64,000 bases of DNA from Aralia elata (GCA_034770075.1 CM068379.1:24365506-24429505), one strand, 5' to 3'; shown: positions 33,083-46,760, counted from the stretch's first letter. Notes: generated by a model not told the origin, from the letters alone. Numbers and translations: made by a program.

Positions 33083-36000
33083 AATAACGACCGAGAATTC
33101 TGAAATTTGCCTTGTAATTCGAATTTTTGAATATTAATAAATATTTTATATTTTATTAATATTATATATGTGTTACGTGTTTAAAGGTTGTGTGACAATC
33201 TAGATTATGTGAATGTATGAAATCTTACGTGTTATAGTTTTGTTTAAGTGAATAATTGATTTCGCGCAGCGTCGCTAAATCACTATTTACGGGGCACGTT
33301 TCCCGAGGCACTATTCATGCCAGATATTTTTTTTGTCTTTTTCGATGTTAATAAATTTCATAAATACGTGTATGCATACGAATAATTTTTCCAAGCGTCA
33401 AAAATTTTATTTGAGCTGATACGTGATTTTATCCGTATCCGAAATGTATTAAATGGGTGTTCCGAATATTTGGACAAATCTCATAATAATTATTTTTACC
33501 CATCCCAATATTTATGGTAATACCCATTTTAATTTTGGGTAGAGTTATTTACCAGTTTCGGTACAAAAGTGGAAGTTTTCGGATATATTTTTGGTATTTT
33601 CGGGTATTTATTTTGGCTTGTTATTCCAAGTGGGAACCACCCAACCACTTTAAACCAATCAAATTGCTAGGAAATGAGGAGAGAGAAATGAGCTTGCCGG
33701 CAAGTTTGAATTGTGGCCTCCTTGAGCCACAAACCCATTTTTTTCCCTAAATTCCTCCCCACTTCTCTTTCATTTCATTTCCTCCCACGCCACTTCCCTT
33801 GCATTCCATTCCTAGTTGGTCCATCAGCAGATAGAGAGCAAGAGAGAGTGAGAGAGAGCAGCTGTTAGAGAGAGAAGGAAGAAGGAGGAAGGAAGAAGAA
33901 GAAGTCTAGAGAGAGAGAGGTGGTGCACGGGTGAAGAAGAGAAGGAAGCCAAAGCAAGAAGGACTCAAAGCAAAGCCTAGCCATCTTATTAACCTCTAGC
34001 GGAGATTTGTAGAGGTAAACAAGCAATCAAAATCGTTTCCATTTGATTTTTGTAAAGATTTTCGAGTTTTAAAGGTTTTTGAGCTCTTGAGCTTGTGATT
34101 CGATTTTCTTGCGATTCTTGTTGTTGTTATTTGTTTTGGATGTTTGTAAATGTTGTTAAGAGACTATAGAAGCCATTAATAACATCAAAGTGGAACAAAA
34201 ATAGAAGAAATCCGTACCTATGCATAAGGAGGATGAAGAACATGAAGAACAATGGACTTTTTGGACATTCGGACTTTTTAGAGGACTATAAAACTATGAT
34301 TTCGTGTTTGTTAATTTTATTTATTGTTATGGTATTGTAGCTCCATGGGTTACGAAGCTAACCCAGCTGGAATCGAGTAAAAAGATGTAATGAAGATTTG
34401 GTGTTGATTTTAGTGAAGAACACTTAGAACACCTAAAACAGAGTATGAGCCTAGTACTTTGGCCTAAGATTTGGCCATGTTAATGTTTATGGGTACTTCT
34501 AAATTTTTGATATGTTGTAGCCCCATGAGTTAGGAGTTCATAGAGTCCGAAATGAACCAATTTGAACGTGTATGGAAGGAGTTATGGAGATCGGAGTGGA
34601 AAGAGGTCGAAAATTCGCGTCTGGAGATTTCTGCAGATTGCGGCCTGTATGCATGGCGCAGCTGTGCTGTTCATAAGGCCAAAAGGGGCGCAGCTGCACC
34701 GTACACGTGTCAGGCGCAGACGTGCCCGAGTGGACTGCTTTGACCTCCTGTAGTAAAATGTCCATAACTTTTGCATACGAACTCGGATTGAGATGATTCA
34801 AGATGATTCGGAAAGAGAACGAGTAGCCCTACAACTTTTGTTCTTTACATGTTTTGATTTGAGGTCTGTATCATGGCTTAAATTAGCCATTTATAGGACT
34901 GATGCGTAATTGGGGTCAATCGGAGGGCGTCGGGCATGCGCATTTGCACACGTGATGCTCCCGACCCTGTAAAGTGATGTTCTAACCTTCATAACATGAT
35001 TATTATGATTTATAATGATACTTAGCATTAACCAATAAGTATTAGATAAATCGAATGGGCGTGTTAGACGTACGCAATTGCGTGTCGCTTGGGCATTCGA
35101 ATAGGCAAGTTGGGCGTACAGACGTGCAAGCGTCGTAACGCCGTAACTAGTGGGCATAACCTTGTTTAATATTTTGTTTCTTATTTGAATGGGACATTAT
35201 AGAGTTGTGTAAACAAATATTTGGTATTCCGTATGTGACTAATTGTATGTGAATATGTACCTAATTGTGTAGGATATTAAGGAGTGTGTGTTGTAATACT
35301 GTAGCAGCGCTTCAGGCAAGTTTTCTAACGCTTATCTAATCCTTATGTTGGGCAAGTTTCCTTAACCTTACTCGAATTATATTTTGAGTAGGTTTCATAT
35401 TTTATACAGGTGTTGTATATTGTTACAAGTTTCATGACTCAAATGGAGTTATTACTTTTGAATCATATTAGTGGATTAATTATTGTTAATTACTCCACCT
35501 CCAAGATAATTATTGATATTTGCAGCTTATGCATTTGAATTCATTATCTGTTGTTGGATTGTGAAGCCTGTAAGTTCTTCATTCGTGAACTGTTTAAGGA
35601 AATAGTCTACGCCATTTGTTTTGGCTAGATATGTACAGGTTATTATTTTAAAAGCTATCCAAACCAGTAGTTGGTATGGATTCTTGGACTGAAAGAGCAA
35701 CCCTTATTAGGGGATTATAATGTGTCGGTTATTCGATGCAGTCAGAGTTAAATGTTATGCATATACATGGTGTACAAGAGGCTGATCCCCTCGAGTACAA
35801 CTGACGGGGCCAGGTTTTAAAAGAGTTAGTCGAATGATTGACTCTTTGGCCAAAAGTTCATGGTCGGTTGGACCACTCAGCATTAAATAATCATTATTCA
35901 TTGTTTCATTTGAACTTTGATTATGTTATTTCAGCTATTTCATCAATGTTCATAAATTGTTGATCTATGCAGCTATTATTCTTATTCATTCATGATATAT

Positions 36001-36356
36001 CTTCATTCTTGCCTTTAAACTTGCTGAGCAAAGTAGTTGCTCACCCTTGCTATATCATGAACCTATTGCAGTTAAGCCGGGGAGTTCCAAAGCGGACAAA
36101 GGCAAAGGAAAGCTTAAGGAATAGTTATATGTACTATCCCGTTATGTAATCGTGGAATAGTTTTGTATTATTAATGTATTCTGCGATGTATTTATTTAAG
36201 GTTATAGACCTTGGGACCATAGTAAACCTTTTGTAATGAACAACATATGTTTATTTATTCCGCATTAGTTAATTTATGTTGTTTAGAGGTGTATGGATGT
36301 ATTTTATCGTGAGCACCAAATTCGAGGTATTGGTACCTAAATTTGGGGGTGTCACA
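33083..36356 (+). mobile_element. Tekay/Del-type chromovirus 5' LTR (~3.27 kb)
   Basis: Homologous along its length to the inverted solo LTR at 43450-46760. The start is eroded (AATAACGACCG for TGTAACGACCG) and the end is GGGGGTGTCACA at 36356, followed by the PBS. It contains noncoding sequence with CT-rich and GA-rich stretches at 33720-33960. ORFs of 60-88 codons inside it are not conserved in the other copy. Confidence 0.8.
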
Positions 36357-36359
36357 GGT

Positions 36360-36371
36360 TGGTATCAGAGC
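36360..36371 (+). other. Tekay primer-binding site (initiator Met tRNA)
   Basis: TGGTATCAGAGC begins three bases after the LTR end at 36356, the normal plant chromovirus arrangement. Confidence 0.9.
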
Positions 36372-36610
36372 TTTAGGTTATAAACTTTAGGAATGCGAAA
36401 CCTAGGTTATAACCTTAGTATTAAACTCATATTGAGTACGCTAGGTGATGGATCACAGAGATTCATTTGGTGATTATGTCTGGCGGTGGGTTGTGGAAAT
36501 CCATCGAGCCGAGTTGTACATGATAAAATATCACTTCATTTTATCAATGAATATATTTTATTGTGGCACTGGCATCTTGCTGTTTATTTGTTTTTGTCTG
36601 TGGTTGTAGG

Positions 36611-37420
36611 ATGTCTGAGATGGGAGAGTACAGTCCTGCTAGGGAGGTAGAGTTCACAGACATTCATGTGGACGCAGGGCAGTTAGTGGAGGTGCAGCCG
36701 AGTGAGCCAGAGATGATGGACACTAGGGATGAGTCTGAGGCCGAGCATGGTTCTGAGGAGGAGCCAATTACCGGAAGAGTGCTGAGGCTGTTAAGCGACG
36801 ATGGGGAGGATGAGGACCCCGAGGAGGATCCATTGACGGAGGATGATGAGCCACCTGAGTATGCAGATGGCATGGGCACTACTGCTAGTGATATTATCGA
36901 AGAGCTGACAAATAGGAACGAGGAGCTCGAGAATTGAGTAACTCACTTAGAGGAGCAGAACCAGGAGCACCAGGACCGAGAAGAGCAGTACAGGTCATTG
37001 GCATATCAGACTTTGGGGGAAAAGACTGAGTTGACCTAGAAGTTGCAGGAAAAGGACCAGAGGATTGCCGAATTGGAGCCAGAGGTTCACGGTCGCCGAG
37101 GGGTTTCTGTTCAGTTTGGCGTGATGGTTTATGACCTCCTAGAGAGGAATGTGATGCTGGTAGGACAGATAGAGCGGTTAGAGGATCAGCTAGAGACTAC
37201 TCGTCTGGAGCGAGATGAGGCTATAGAGCAGTTGGCAGCCCAGACTGCAGAGATTGATTCCCTCAGGTCAGGCTTGACCACTTCCATTAGCAGGCTGAGG
37301 GACAGGGTGAGGAGGTACCCCAGGGATGAGGGGAGCAGCAGGCGCGTGATTAGGCGTCGAGTGGTCGACAGGCTGGCTCGACCGGAGCTCAGGGTTGTAA
37401 TTCGCCGTAGCAGGCGGTGA
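36611..37420 (+). pseudogene. Extra acidic coiled-coil ORF upstream of chromovirus gag
   Basis: One frame of about 269 codons starting MSEMGEYSPAREVEF and broken by TGA near 36936 and TAG near 37037. The first third is strongly acidic (DDGEDEDPEEDPLTEDDE), the middle is Glu/Gln-rich heptad-like (RLEDQLETTRLERDEAIEQL), and the end is Arg-rich (RRVIRRRVVDRLARP). The ATG follows a TTGTAGG acceptor-like sequence. It is not Gag, which starts at 37818. Extra ORFs have been described in several plant gypsy lineages; I do not know a function. Confidence 0.65.
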
Positions 37421-37817
37421 TGTGTTGTTTTTAGCAGTATGTTGTAGTAGGTCCCACTTTTGTTGTATTAGGGGCTTACTTATGTTGTAAATCCCTATGC
37501 TTGTAGCGTGCATAGGATAGTAGTTGAACCCCCAATTTTGTTCCTGATAGAGGGGTGGAAGGTTATTATTCCCCAATTTTGTTCTTTAGGGGATAGTTAA
37601 TGGTTGGAGGCTATGTCATTTAGCATTTTTAGAAGTATGCCACATGTTGAGTCTGGTTGTATTAAGACAGTGACATATGGTTATAAATGCAGTTGTTTTA
37701 TTTAAATGAAACGTGTTTGATGGATGTTTTTTTTTACTTTTAATTGTTGACTTAAATGACTTATTGCCTGAGGCCTAGATCTATTAGTAATAGCCGACGG
37801 TCTTCTTTTAGCAGATC
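37421..37817 (+). other. Spacer between the extra ORF and gag
   Basis: 397 bp, T-rich, with no coding signal and no recognised motif. A pyrimidine-rich stretch followed by TTTTAGCAG precedes the gag ATG. Confidence 0.5.
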
Positions 37818-40800
37818 ATGGCGCCAAGAGGACGACCGCGTAACCAAAGGGTTGAGGAGTCGGTGAATAACGAGGAGGGTCAGGCAGACCCTATGAGGAC
37901 TTTTGTTAACTTATTAGCAGAAGTAATGCAGGGCAGACAAGCCGCTGCGGTTGATCAGCCAGGAAGTTACATGACGAACTTTAAGGACTTCAAATTGGTA
38001 GGACCGCCAGAGTTTCGCGGGACTACAGACCCGATAGAAGCCCAGACATGGGTGGAAGAAATAGAAAAGGTGTTCGAGGTCGCAAGGGTGGCCGAAGAGC
38101 AGAAGACATCGTTTGCCACTTTCATGATGAAAGGTGAGGCAAATTACTGGTGGAAGGCGAACAAGGGTCGAGCTGGGGAAGGCACGATTGCATGGGCTCG
38201 TTTCAAGGAGCTGTTTTTCGAAAGTTACTTTCCAGCAAGCATGCAGGCAAGCATGGAGATAAAGTTCTTGGAACTAAAGCAAGGAGGCATGTCAGTTGCG
38301 GAATATGCCGCAAAATTTAACGAGTTAGCTACGTTTGCTCCACATCAGGTGGACACCAAAGCTAGGCGAGCAAAGAGATTTGAACAAGGACTGAAACCTT
38401 GGGTGTATAGTAAGGTTGCGGTTTTGCAGATCAACACATTTTCTACGTTACTTGAGAAAGCAATCATTGCTGAGGGAGGAAGCGAAGCTTTGGCCAGGCA
38501 CAACCAAGATCAGAAAAAGAAGAAGAGCCATGATGGTCATAAGGAAGGTAGCAGCGGGGGAAGTAACCCAAATAAGAGGAAATGGAACGACAGTCAGATG
38601 ACAGGAAGCAAATCCGGAGGGGATTCAAAGAAGGGTAATAAATGCGAGAAATGTGGGAAGAATCACTTTGGAGAATGCATGAAAGGAAAAGGAGTCTGTT
38701 TCAATTGTGGTCAACCGGGGCACTTTGCCCCACAATGCCCAAAGGCGAAGGCAGGAAGTTGTTTTTCTTGTGGCGCTTCAGATCATCAGAAGAAGGATTG
38801 CCCAAAGAGGAAGAGTGATGCAGGCAGTGCTAACCACGGGAACAACAGTAAGCTGACTACCGGAGGACCAACACAGCAGAACAGACCAGTAGCACGCACC
38901 TTCAACATGACAGTGCAGGATGCGATGGAATCAAAGGATGTGGTATCAGGTATTATTTCGATCAATAATATTGATGCATATGTATTATTTGATTCGGGAG
39001 CTACCTGTTCATTTGTGTTGGACGAATTTGCTAAACGGCTAAACTTACCTCGTGAGAAATTAAAGAATCCAATGAATGTGAAAGTAGCTAATAAGGAAGT
39101 TATTCCTGTAGAACATATTCATAGAAATTATTGTGCTGAGGTAAACGGGTATAAACTGAGCGTAGATTTGATTCCGATACGACTAGGAGAATTTGATGTA
39201 ATTCTTGGGATGGATTGGTTGTCTAGTCACGGGCCTATGATTGATTGTCAGAACAAAAGTATACACCTAAAGACTCTGAATAAGTCGAAGGTCGTATTTT
39301 ACGGTAGTAAATCGCCGAGACAATCTTGTTGTCTGACGATGATGCAAGCGAAGAAATTGCTACGGAAAGGTTGTATAGGTTATCTGGCTCATGTGGTTGA
39401 TACCCGAAGAGTAGAGGGTAAGCTGGGTCAGATACCTGTAGTAAAGGAATTCCCAGATGTTTTCCCAGATGAGATACCGGGGTTGGCGCCGGATAGAGAA
39501 GTGGAATTTGTGATCGACTTAGTACCGGGAACTGCACCGATCTCAAAGGCGCCGTACAGAATGGCACCAGTGGAAATGAAAGAACTGATGGTTCAATTGC
39601 AGGAGTTGCTAGATAAGGGGTATATTCGTCCAAGTGTATCTCCATGGGGAGCGCCAGTACTGTTCGTAAAGAAGAAAGACGGATCGCTTAGGCTTTGCAT
39701 TGACTATCGGGAGTTGAACAAAGTCACGATTAAGAACAAGTACCCGTTGCCCAGAATTGATGATTTGTTCGATCAATTAAAGGGAGCGAAATACTTCTCG
39801 AAGATTGACTTGAGGACGGGATATCACCAACTGAAGGTGAGGCAGGAGGATATTCCAAAGACAGCATTCAGAACTCGATATGGACACTTTGAGTTTTTGG
39901 TGATGTCGTTTGGGCGGACGAACGCGCCAGCAGCATTTATGGACATGATGAGCAGAGTGTTCAAGCAATACCTAGATAAATTTGTCGTCGTTTTCATAGA
40001 TGACATTCTTGTCTACTCTAAGACGGAGGAGGAACACGTCGAACATTTGAAGATAGCCCTGGAAACACTGAGAAAGGAGAAGCTTTATGCAAAGTTTTCT
40101 AAGTGTGAATTTTGGCTACAAAGGGTGCAGTTTAATTGACAAGGATGGTGTATCAGTGGATCCTGCCAAAGTAGAAGCAGTAATAAACTGGGAGCAGCCA
40201 AGGACGCCGACAGAAGTATGAAGTTTCTTGGGATTAGCAGGTTACTATCGGAGGTTTATTCAGAACTTTTCAAAGATAACGACACCGTTGACAAATTTGA
40301 CAAGGAAGATTGTGAAGTTTGTATGGACGGATAAGTGCAAAGAGAGTTTCTTGTAGTTGAAGAAGAAACTTAGTGAAGCACCTGTGTTATCACTGCCAGA
40401 TAATACAGGGGGATTTGTGGTGTACAGTGATGCGTCACACAAAGGCCTTGGGTGCGTACTGATGCAGCATGGGAAGGTCATTGCATACGCGTCACGGCAG
40501 CTGAAGGACTATGAGAAGGGATATCCGACTCATGACCTGGAACTAGCGGCAGTGGTGTTTGCTCTAAAGATTTGGAGGCACTATCTGTATGGGGAGAAGT
40601 GTGAAATATACACATACCACAAAAGTTTGAAGTATATCTTCACTCAAAAGGAGCTAAATATGAGGCAGCGACGATGGTTGGAGTTGATCAAGGACTATGA
40701 TTGTGACATTCTATACCATCCCGGTAAAGCCAATGTGGTAGCCGATGCTCTAAGTAGGAAGGGCAGAGATAAGTTGATGATGTTGACAGCTCAAGAGGAA

Positions 40801-41604
40801 CTGATCAAGGATATGGAAAGACTAGAGTTGGAAGTCAAATATCCGACGAATGCAGATGAGAAACTGTTCGCAGTGGAGGCGAGTCCGACTTTATTAGACA
40901 AGATAAAAGAGGCTCAAGAAAAGGATGATGAATGTATCGCCATAAAGAAGCGAATCTCAGAAGGAGAGGAATTAAAGTACAAAATTGATGGCACAGGACT
41001 GCTAAGGTCTGAAGGGAGAATCTGGATACCGATGGTTCCGGAGTTGAGAGAAGAGATTCTGCAGGAAGCTCATTCTACAAGGTATTCGATACACCCTGGT
41101 AGTACCAAGATGTATCAGGATTTGCGCCAACATTTTTGGTGGCCGAACATGAAGAGGGAGGTCGCGGAATGTGTTGGACGATGTTTGACATGTCAGAGGG
41201 TAAAAGCAGAACATCAGAAACCGGGTGGACTGCTACAACCACTGGATATTCCGGAGTGGAAGTGGGAGCATATCACGATGGATTTTGTGACGGGGCTTCC
41301 ACCAACTCAGAAGGGTTACGACGCGATCTGGGTGATCGTGGATCGTTTAACTAAATCTGCACATTTTCTACCGATCAAGATAAGGTACAATTTGGAGCAG
41401 CTAGCAAAGTTATATGTGAAAGAGATTGTGTCACGACATAGAGTACCGGTATCTATTGTATCTGACAGAGATCCGCGCTTCACGTCGAATTTCTGGAAGA
41501 TCTTATAAGAAAGGTTGGGAACCCAGTTGAGGTTGAGTACGGCATATCATCCTCAAATTGATGGGCAGAGCGAACGAACGATTCAGACGCTTGAGGACAC
41601 GCTT
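37818..41604 (+). pseudogene. gag-pol: Broken Tekay/Del-type Gag-Pol polyprotein
   Basis: The first frame (37818-40139, 773 aa) has the Gag core, three CCHC-type knuckles near residues 275-335 (for example CFNCGQPGHFAPQC), protease D392 in LFDSGATCSF, and RT with F726-I-D-D729. A short deletion near 40133 shifts the frame where VQFLGH is expected. The rest (to 41508) gives connection, RNase H (VVYSDASHKGLGC), and integrase with HHCC, MDFVTGLPP and SDRDPRF. Internal stops are TGA near 40219, TAG near 40354 and TAA at 41506. The GQSERTIQ motif with the last catalytic Glu follows the last stop, then the sequence is lost at about 41604. The chromodomain is missing. Confidence 0.9.
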
Positions 41605-42116
41605 GAGGACATTCTAGCGGTACAAAGAAAGTTAAAGATGTAGAAGTTATTTAAACTATGCTAGATTAACATTATTGGCAATGTCTAGAAAGTTCTGACG
41701 AGGAAAGGGTTAGGTCATCTAATTGCGCGTCGTTTTAACGGAAAGCCCCCTCTTTCCTAGGAACTGCCTGGTTGTTAATACTGCAAGTCTCGGATAGAGA
41801 AATGGAGATTTATTTTTAAATCTTTTAGGACTTATGTGTAATAAGAATAAGTTATCTGGGAATGTTGTAACAATGAACGAATGATATTGTAAATATTATC
41901 ACTTTTTCGCATTATACTTTGATTATTAGAAGTTAAAATTTCTATAGCATTATGTAAAGGTTATACGATTCAAATCAATTATATTACGAGTTTTTATAGA
42001 CATTTATTATGTAAAGTACCTTTAAGTTAATGAATGTTATGAATAAGGTTGTACAAGTCAGCACGAAGTCCGACCTGGCTAAAAGAAGCTAACAGGTGGA
42101 TTTTCGGGGCGTAACA
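41605..42116 (+). mobile_element. Terminal fragment, probably of a chromovirus LTR
   Basis: After the integrase break (with a 12-bp duplication ACGCTTGAGGAC) the sequence becomes noncoding and ends TTTTCGGGGCGTAACA at 42116. That is the usual end of chromovirus LTRs but differs from GGGGGTGTCACA at 36356. It abuts the 1.5-kb tandem array, so a rearranged or chimeric element end is likely. Confidence 0.4.
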
Positions 42117-43449
42117 GTTTTAACTATGTCCAGCGTGGGAATATCCCCCATTAAACACGTTGTGTAAGGGTCTTGAATTCGTTCTTAGGCTCACATGATT
42201 CATAATCACTCCCAACAACACATTGAAATCTATAAATAGAGTTTAGAGTTTAGGAAAGGACTTTTATAAACCCTAAATCCATAGATCGCACAACATATCG
42301 ACAATATCGCAATTATATCATTAACTATATCGTAGGGATCAAATTACATCACCAAATACTATCGAAATCGCACGAATCTATCATATATCGATGAGATCTA
42401 GCGAACTTAGAATCTAGGGAGTGAGACCCATAGATCCAAGATTCCATAGATCTATAAATGATCTCAAAATCGAATAAAATATATCTGAATTCGGCTCGAA
42501 TGAGATTCTATTTGAGAAAATCCCTACTTGGCCAAAAATAGGATCCAAACACCAATAGAAATAGTCTAGGATGTTTAGGTAGCCTTAAAACGATAAAAAC
42601 GAGATGAATAATCGGAGCCCAAGCACAACAAGTGACAAAAACGAGCTAAATCGATATTGAAATCGAATAACCATTAAAATGACATTATAAGTTACTTAGG
42701 AGGAATTTCTATGATGAGAAATCCTCTTTAACTACTCATGACTCAAAATAGGATCCAAATACCACTAGATATGATCTAGGATGCTAGGAGAGCCTTAAAA
42801 CGAAGAAACGAAAACAATAAACCCAAGCCTAAACAACGTAATCATAAACGTAAGTAGAAACGAGCGTAGAGACGAGAAATGGATTTTGGGTGTGGTTAGC
42901 TTCTTCTTCCTTAAGCCTCCTATGGATTGCTTGAATATATTTTAATGGATGATTTGTTGAGAAAAACTAGATCTAGATCTAATTTAGAGAGATTTTTCTT
43001 ACTTTTCTATTTTTCTCTTTAAAGAACACATTTTCTATCTCTAAAATGTCTTCTTCTCTAAGCAAATGAGCCAAACAACTTATTTATAGAGCCCCTAGGC
43101 TTGCCACAGGTCTACCTGCGTCAGCCCAGGAGGTGGGCCCCACGTGCTCATTTTTTGTGTCGCGACTTTGATTTTTGGGTTGAGCACTAAAATGTTCATA
43201 ATTTTCAAATCGGGATGAGTTAGAAAATGTGTCATATCAATCCGGAAAGCTATTTTCGAGATCTACACAGTAGCATCAAATTTGGTCAATTTTGAATCCG
43301 GGAAGATATAGAAAAAGATGAAAAAACTATCTTTCTGAATACACCGGCTAATTGTTCATCTTCTTTTTTTCAATTTGGCATTTAGAGATCATTGTGTGGC
43401 CTCCAAGTAATCATCTTGAGCCTCGTGATCTTTGCTTTGACATCCTTGC
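42117..43449. repeat. 1.5-kb tandem unit, copy 1 (part)
   Basis: Starts at the anchor TTTTAACTATGTCC (42118). After the solo LTR it resumes at 46766 and ends at 46942, giving a net unit of about 1509 bp. Contents include a TATAAATAG box on the plus strand near 42231 and CTCTATAAATAAG on the minus strand near 43080-43093. No domain-bearing ORF is present. Confidence 0.85.
43445..43449. repeat. Target-site duplication CTTGC (left)
   Basis: CTTGC precedes the solo LTR and recurs at 46761-46765. The uninterrupted tandem unit at 48256-48275 shows the empty site (CTTTGACATC...TTGCCTCAAG). Confidence 0.92.
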
Positions 43450-46400
43450 TGTGACACCCCCAAATTCAGGTACCAATACTTCGAATCTGGTGCTCACGGT
43501 AAAGTACATCCATACACCTCTAAACAACATAAATCAACTAATGCGGAATAAATAAACATATGTTCTTCATTACAAAAGGTTTACTACGGTCCCAAGGTCT
43601 ATAACCTTAAATAAATACATCACGAAATACATTAATAATACAAAACGATTCCATGATTACATAACGATTAGTACATATAACTATTCCTTAAGCTTTTCTT
43701 TACCTTTGTCCGCTTTGGAACTCTCCGGCTTAACTGCAATAGGTTCATGATATAGTAAGGGTGAGCAACTACTTTGCTCAGCAAGTTTAAAATGAATAAA
43801 GAAGATATATCATGAATGAATGAGAATAATAATCGCATAGTTCAACAATTTAAGAACATTGAAGAAATAGCTGACTATATAATCAAAGTTTAAATAAAAT
43901 AATGAATATTGATTATTTACTGCTAAGTGGTCCAATAGACCATGAACTTTTTGGCCAAAGGATCAGTCATTCAATTGACCATTTTAAACGCCTGGCCCTG
44001 TCAGTAGTACTCGAGGGGATCAGCCTCTCATACCCTATGTATATGCATAACATTTAACTCTGACTGCATCGAATAACCGACACATTAAAATCCCCTAATA
44101 AGGGTTGCTCTCTCAGTCCAAGAATCCGTATCAACAATCGGTTTAAATAGCTTTTAAAATTATAACATGTACGTGTCTAGCCGAAACAAGTGGCGTAGAC
44201 TATTTCCTTAAACAGTTCATGAATGAAGAACTTACATTTCACAGTCCAACAACATATTACGAATTCAAATGCACAAGGTGTGAATATCAATAATTATCCT
44301 TGATGTGGAGTAATTTACAATAATTAATCCACTAATATAATTTGAAGTAATAACTCGATTTGAGTCATGAAACTTGCAACAATATACAACATTTGTATAA
44401 AATAGGAAACTTGCTAAAATGTAAAGGTTGAGTAAGTTTAAGAAACCTGCATTTAATATATAGAAAGAATGAAGTTAGGGAACTTGTCCAACACAAGGGT
44501 TAGACAAACGTTAAGAAACTTGTCTGGTGCGTCTGCTACAATATTACAACACACGCTCCTTAATATCCTACACATGTAAATACATATTCATATAACAATT
44601 AGTCACATAAAGACTAGGTTTAAAACAGACATAGAATCATTAAAACACATTGATTGCCACTACGACTACCCAGTCGGGGGTCTCGCTCCCCGGTGAGCGA
44701 GCGGAAGCCAAACGTAAGTTGCAACCAGTTTACTCAATTTATGCCTTAAGACAACACCAATTTGGTTGACACTTAATATACAATTAAGCAATTAAGGCTT
44801 AACAAGATATAAATAACTAACTTGTCTAATCATTTAGTACAAAAATATAAGTTTTGGACTCGCTGAAAAAATGCACTAGGTCCGACCCGACCCGGTCTGA
44901 CCGACCCGGACCAGTCCTGACACGGCACTGGTGCTGCGGCGCCAAGCCTAACACTAGATCCCACGTTGCGGCGTGAGTCCCGTGTCCGTCTTCTGCCACG
45001 TGGCGTCGCTACGGCGCCAAGCTTGGTACTTGGAAGTGACGCTGCGGCGTGAGTCCCGTTCTTTTCCTATTTTACCCCTCGCGGCGGCGGCATCTGCAAA
45101 TCTTAGAATGGCACTGTGGCGCCATTCATCAATAGCCGGATTCTGGGTTTAATCCCAGTTCGCGATTCCGACCTTCGGTCACTCCAACCATCATAACTCC
45201 TTCAATACACAAGCATATTGGTCCACTTTAGACTCTATGGACTCCTAATTCATGGGGCTACAACATATCAAAAATTTAGAATTACCCATGAACATTAACA
45301 CGACCAATTTTTGAGCCAAAGCATAAAATGAAAACTCTGTTTTTGAGTTCTTGGTGTTCTTCACCAAAATCAACACCAAATCTTCGTTTTAACTCCTTTT
45401 AACTTCATTCCAACTGGGTTATGAAGATAACCCATGAAACTACAATATTACAACAATAATTAAACCAAATAAATACTCAATCAAGGCTTTACAGTCCTCT
45501 AAACTATCCGAAAGTTATTTTGTCCAAAAAGTGTCCATTGTTCATCTTTTATGCCAAGGTTCGGATCATTCATTGATTTTGTTCCACTTTGAGGTTATTA
45601 ATAGCTTACAAGATGTCTTGGTATCAATAAAAATCGACCACAACCAACAATAACAACAACAATTTCAAGAATTCCTCAAACCCAACGGTTTGAGCTCAAG
45701 AACACTAAAAGCTCGAAAATCCTATCAAAACCAAATGGAATGGATTTTTGGTCGATTGTTTACATTGTAAGTCCCTTCTAGGTGCTAAGAAAATTGCTAG
45801 GCTCGATTGGATTGAATTCCTTCTTCCTTGCTTCTCTTCTTCCTTCTCGTTTCTTCTTCCCGTGTGTTTTTCTTCTCCTTCCCCTATTTTCTGCAATTTT
45901 CTCTCCTTCTCTCTCCCTGTATCACTCTATCTCCTCTCTAATTCTGCACCAACTTGGAATGGGTTGGGAGTTGAATGAGGAGCTGATGGAATTTGCAAGA
46001 GAGAATGGAATGGGGACTGAGCATGGCTTCGGGAGAATGAAGGGAGTAACCTCCCAAGCTCCTTGAAAATGCTATAGAGAGAAATGTTCAGCATTTGGAA
46101 AATTGAGGAATTGAGCCTAGCAAAGAGCAGCATGCTGCCGACCATGCTCTCCTCTCCCTCCTCTGATTGGTCCAAAGGTTTAAGTTGGTTCCATCTTGGA
46201 GTAACATGTAAAAATAAATACACAAGTACACCAAAAATATATCCGAAAACTCCCACTTTTGTACCCAATTTGCTCAATAACTCTACCCATAATAAAAATG
46301 GGTATTACCATAAATATTGGGATGGGTAAAAATAATTATTATGGGATTTGTCTATTTATTCGGAACACCCGTAATATACATTTCGGATACAAATAAAATC

Positions 46401-46760
46401 ACGTATTAGCTCAAATAAAATTTTCGACGCTTGAAAAAATTATTCGTTCGCATACACGCATTAACTAAATTATTCAACATCAAAAAAGACAAAAAAAATT
46501 CGGCATGAATAGTGTCTCGGGAAGCGTATCCGTGAATAGTGATTTAGCGATATTGCGCAAAATCAATTTATTCACTTAAACAAAACTATAACACGTAAAA
46601 TTTCATGTATTCACTTAATCCAGGTTGTCACACAACCTTTAAACACATAACACAAAAATAATATTAAAAAAATATAATATATATTCATTAATATTCAAAA
46701 ATTCGAATTACAAGGCAAATCCAGAATTACCGGGCAAATCCAGAATTACCGGTCGTTACA
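43450..46760 (-). mobile_element. Tekay-type solo LTR (3311 bp)
   Basis: On the minus strand it runs TGTAACGACCGG to GGGGGTGTCACA and is the same family as 33083-36356. There is no internal region, and the perfect CTTGC duplication shows it arose by LTR-LTR recombination after insertion into the tandem array. The first 40 bp contain a 20-bp tandem duplication (GGCAAATCCAGAATTACCGG, 46712-46752). A GC-rich patch lies at about 44880-45130. ORFs at 45705-46329 overlap on both strands and are not genes. Confidence 0.92.

Noticed and set aside
34538..34801. Cluster of ORFs on both strands
   Set aside because: Located in the Tekay LTR, overlapping in several frames and lacking conservation in the inverted LTR.
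45705..46329. Overlapping ORFs of 63-116 codons in the solo LTR
   Set aside because: Not preserved in the sister LTR at 33083-36356; they reflect CT-rich sequence.
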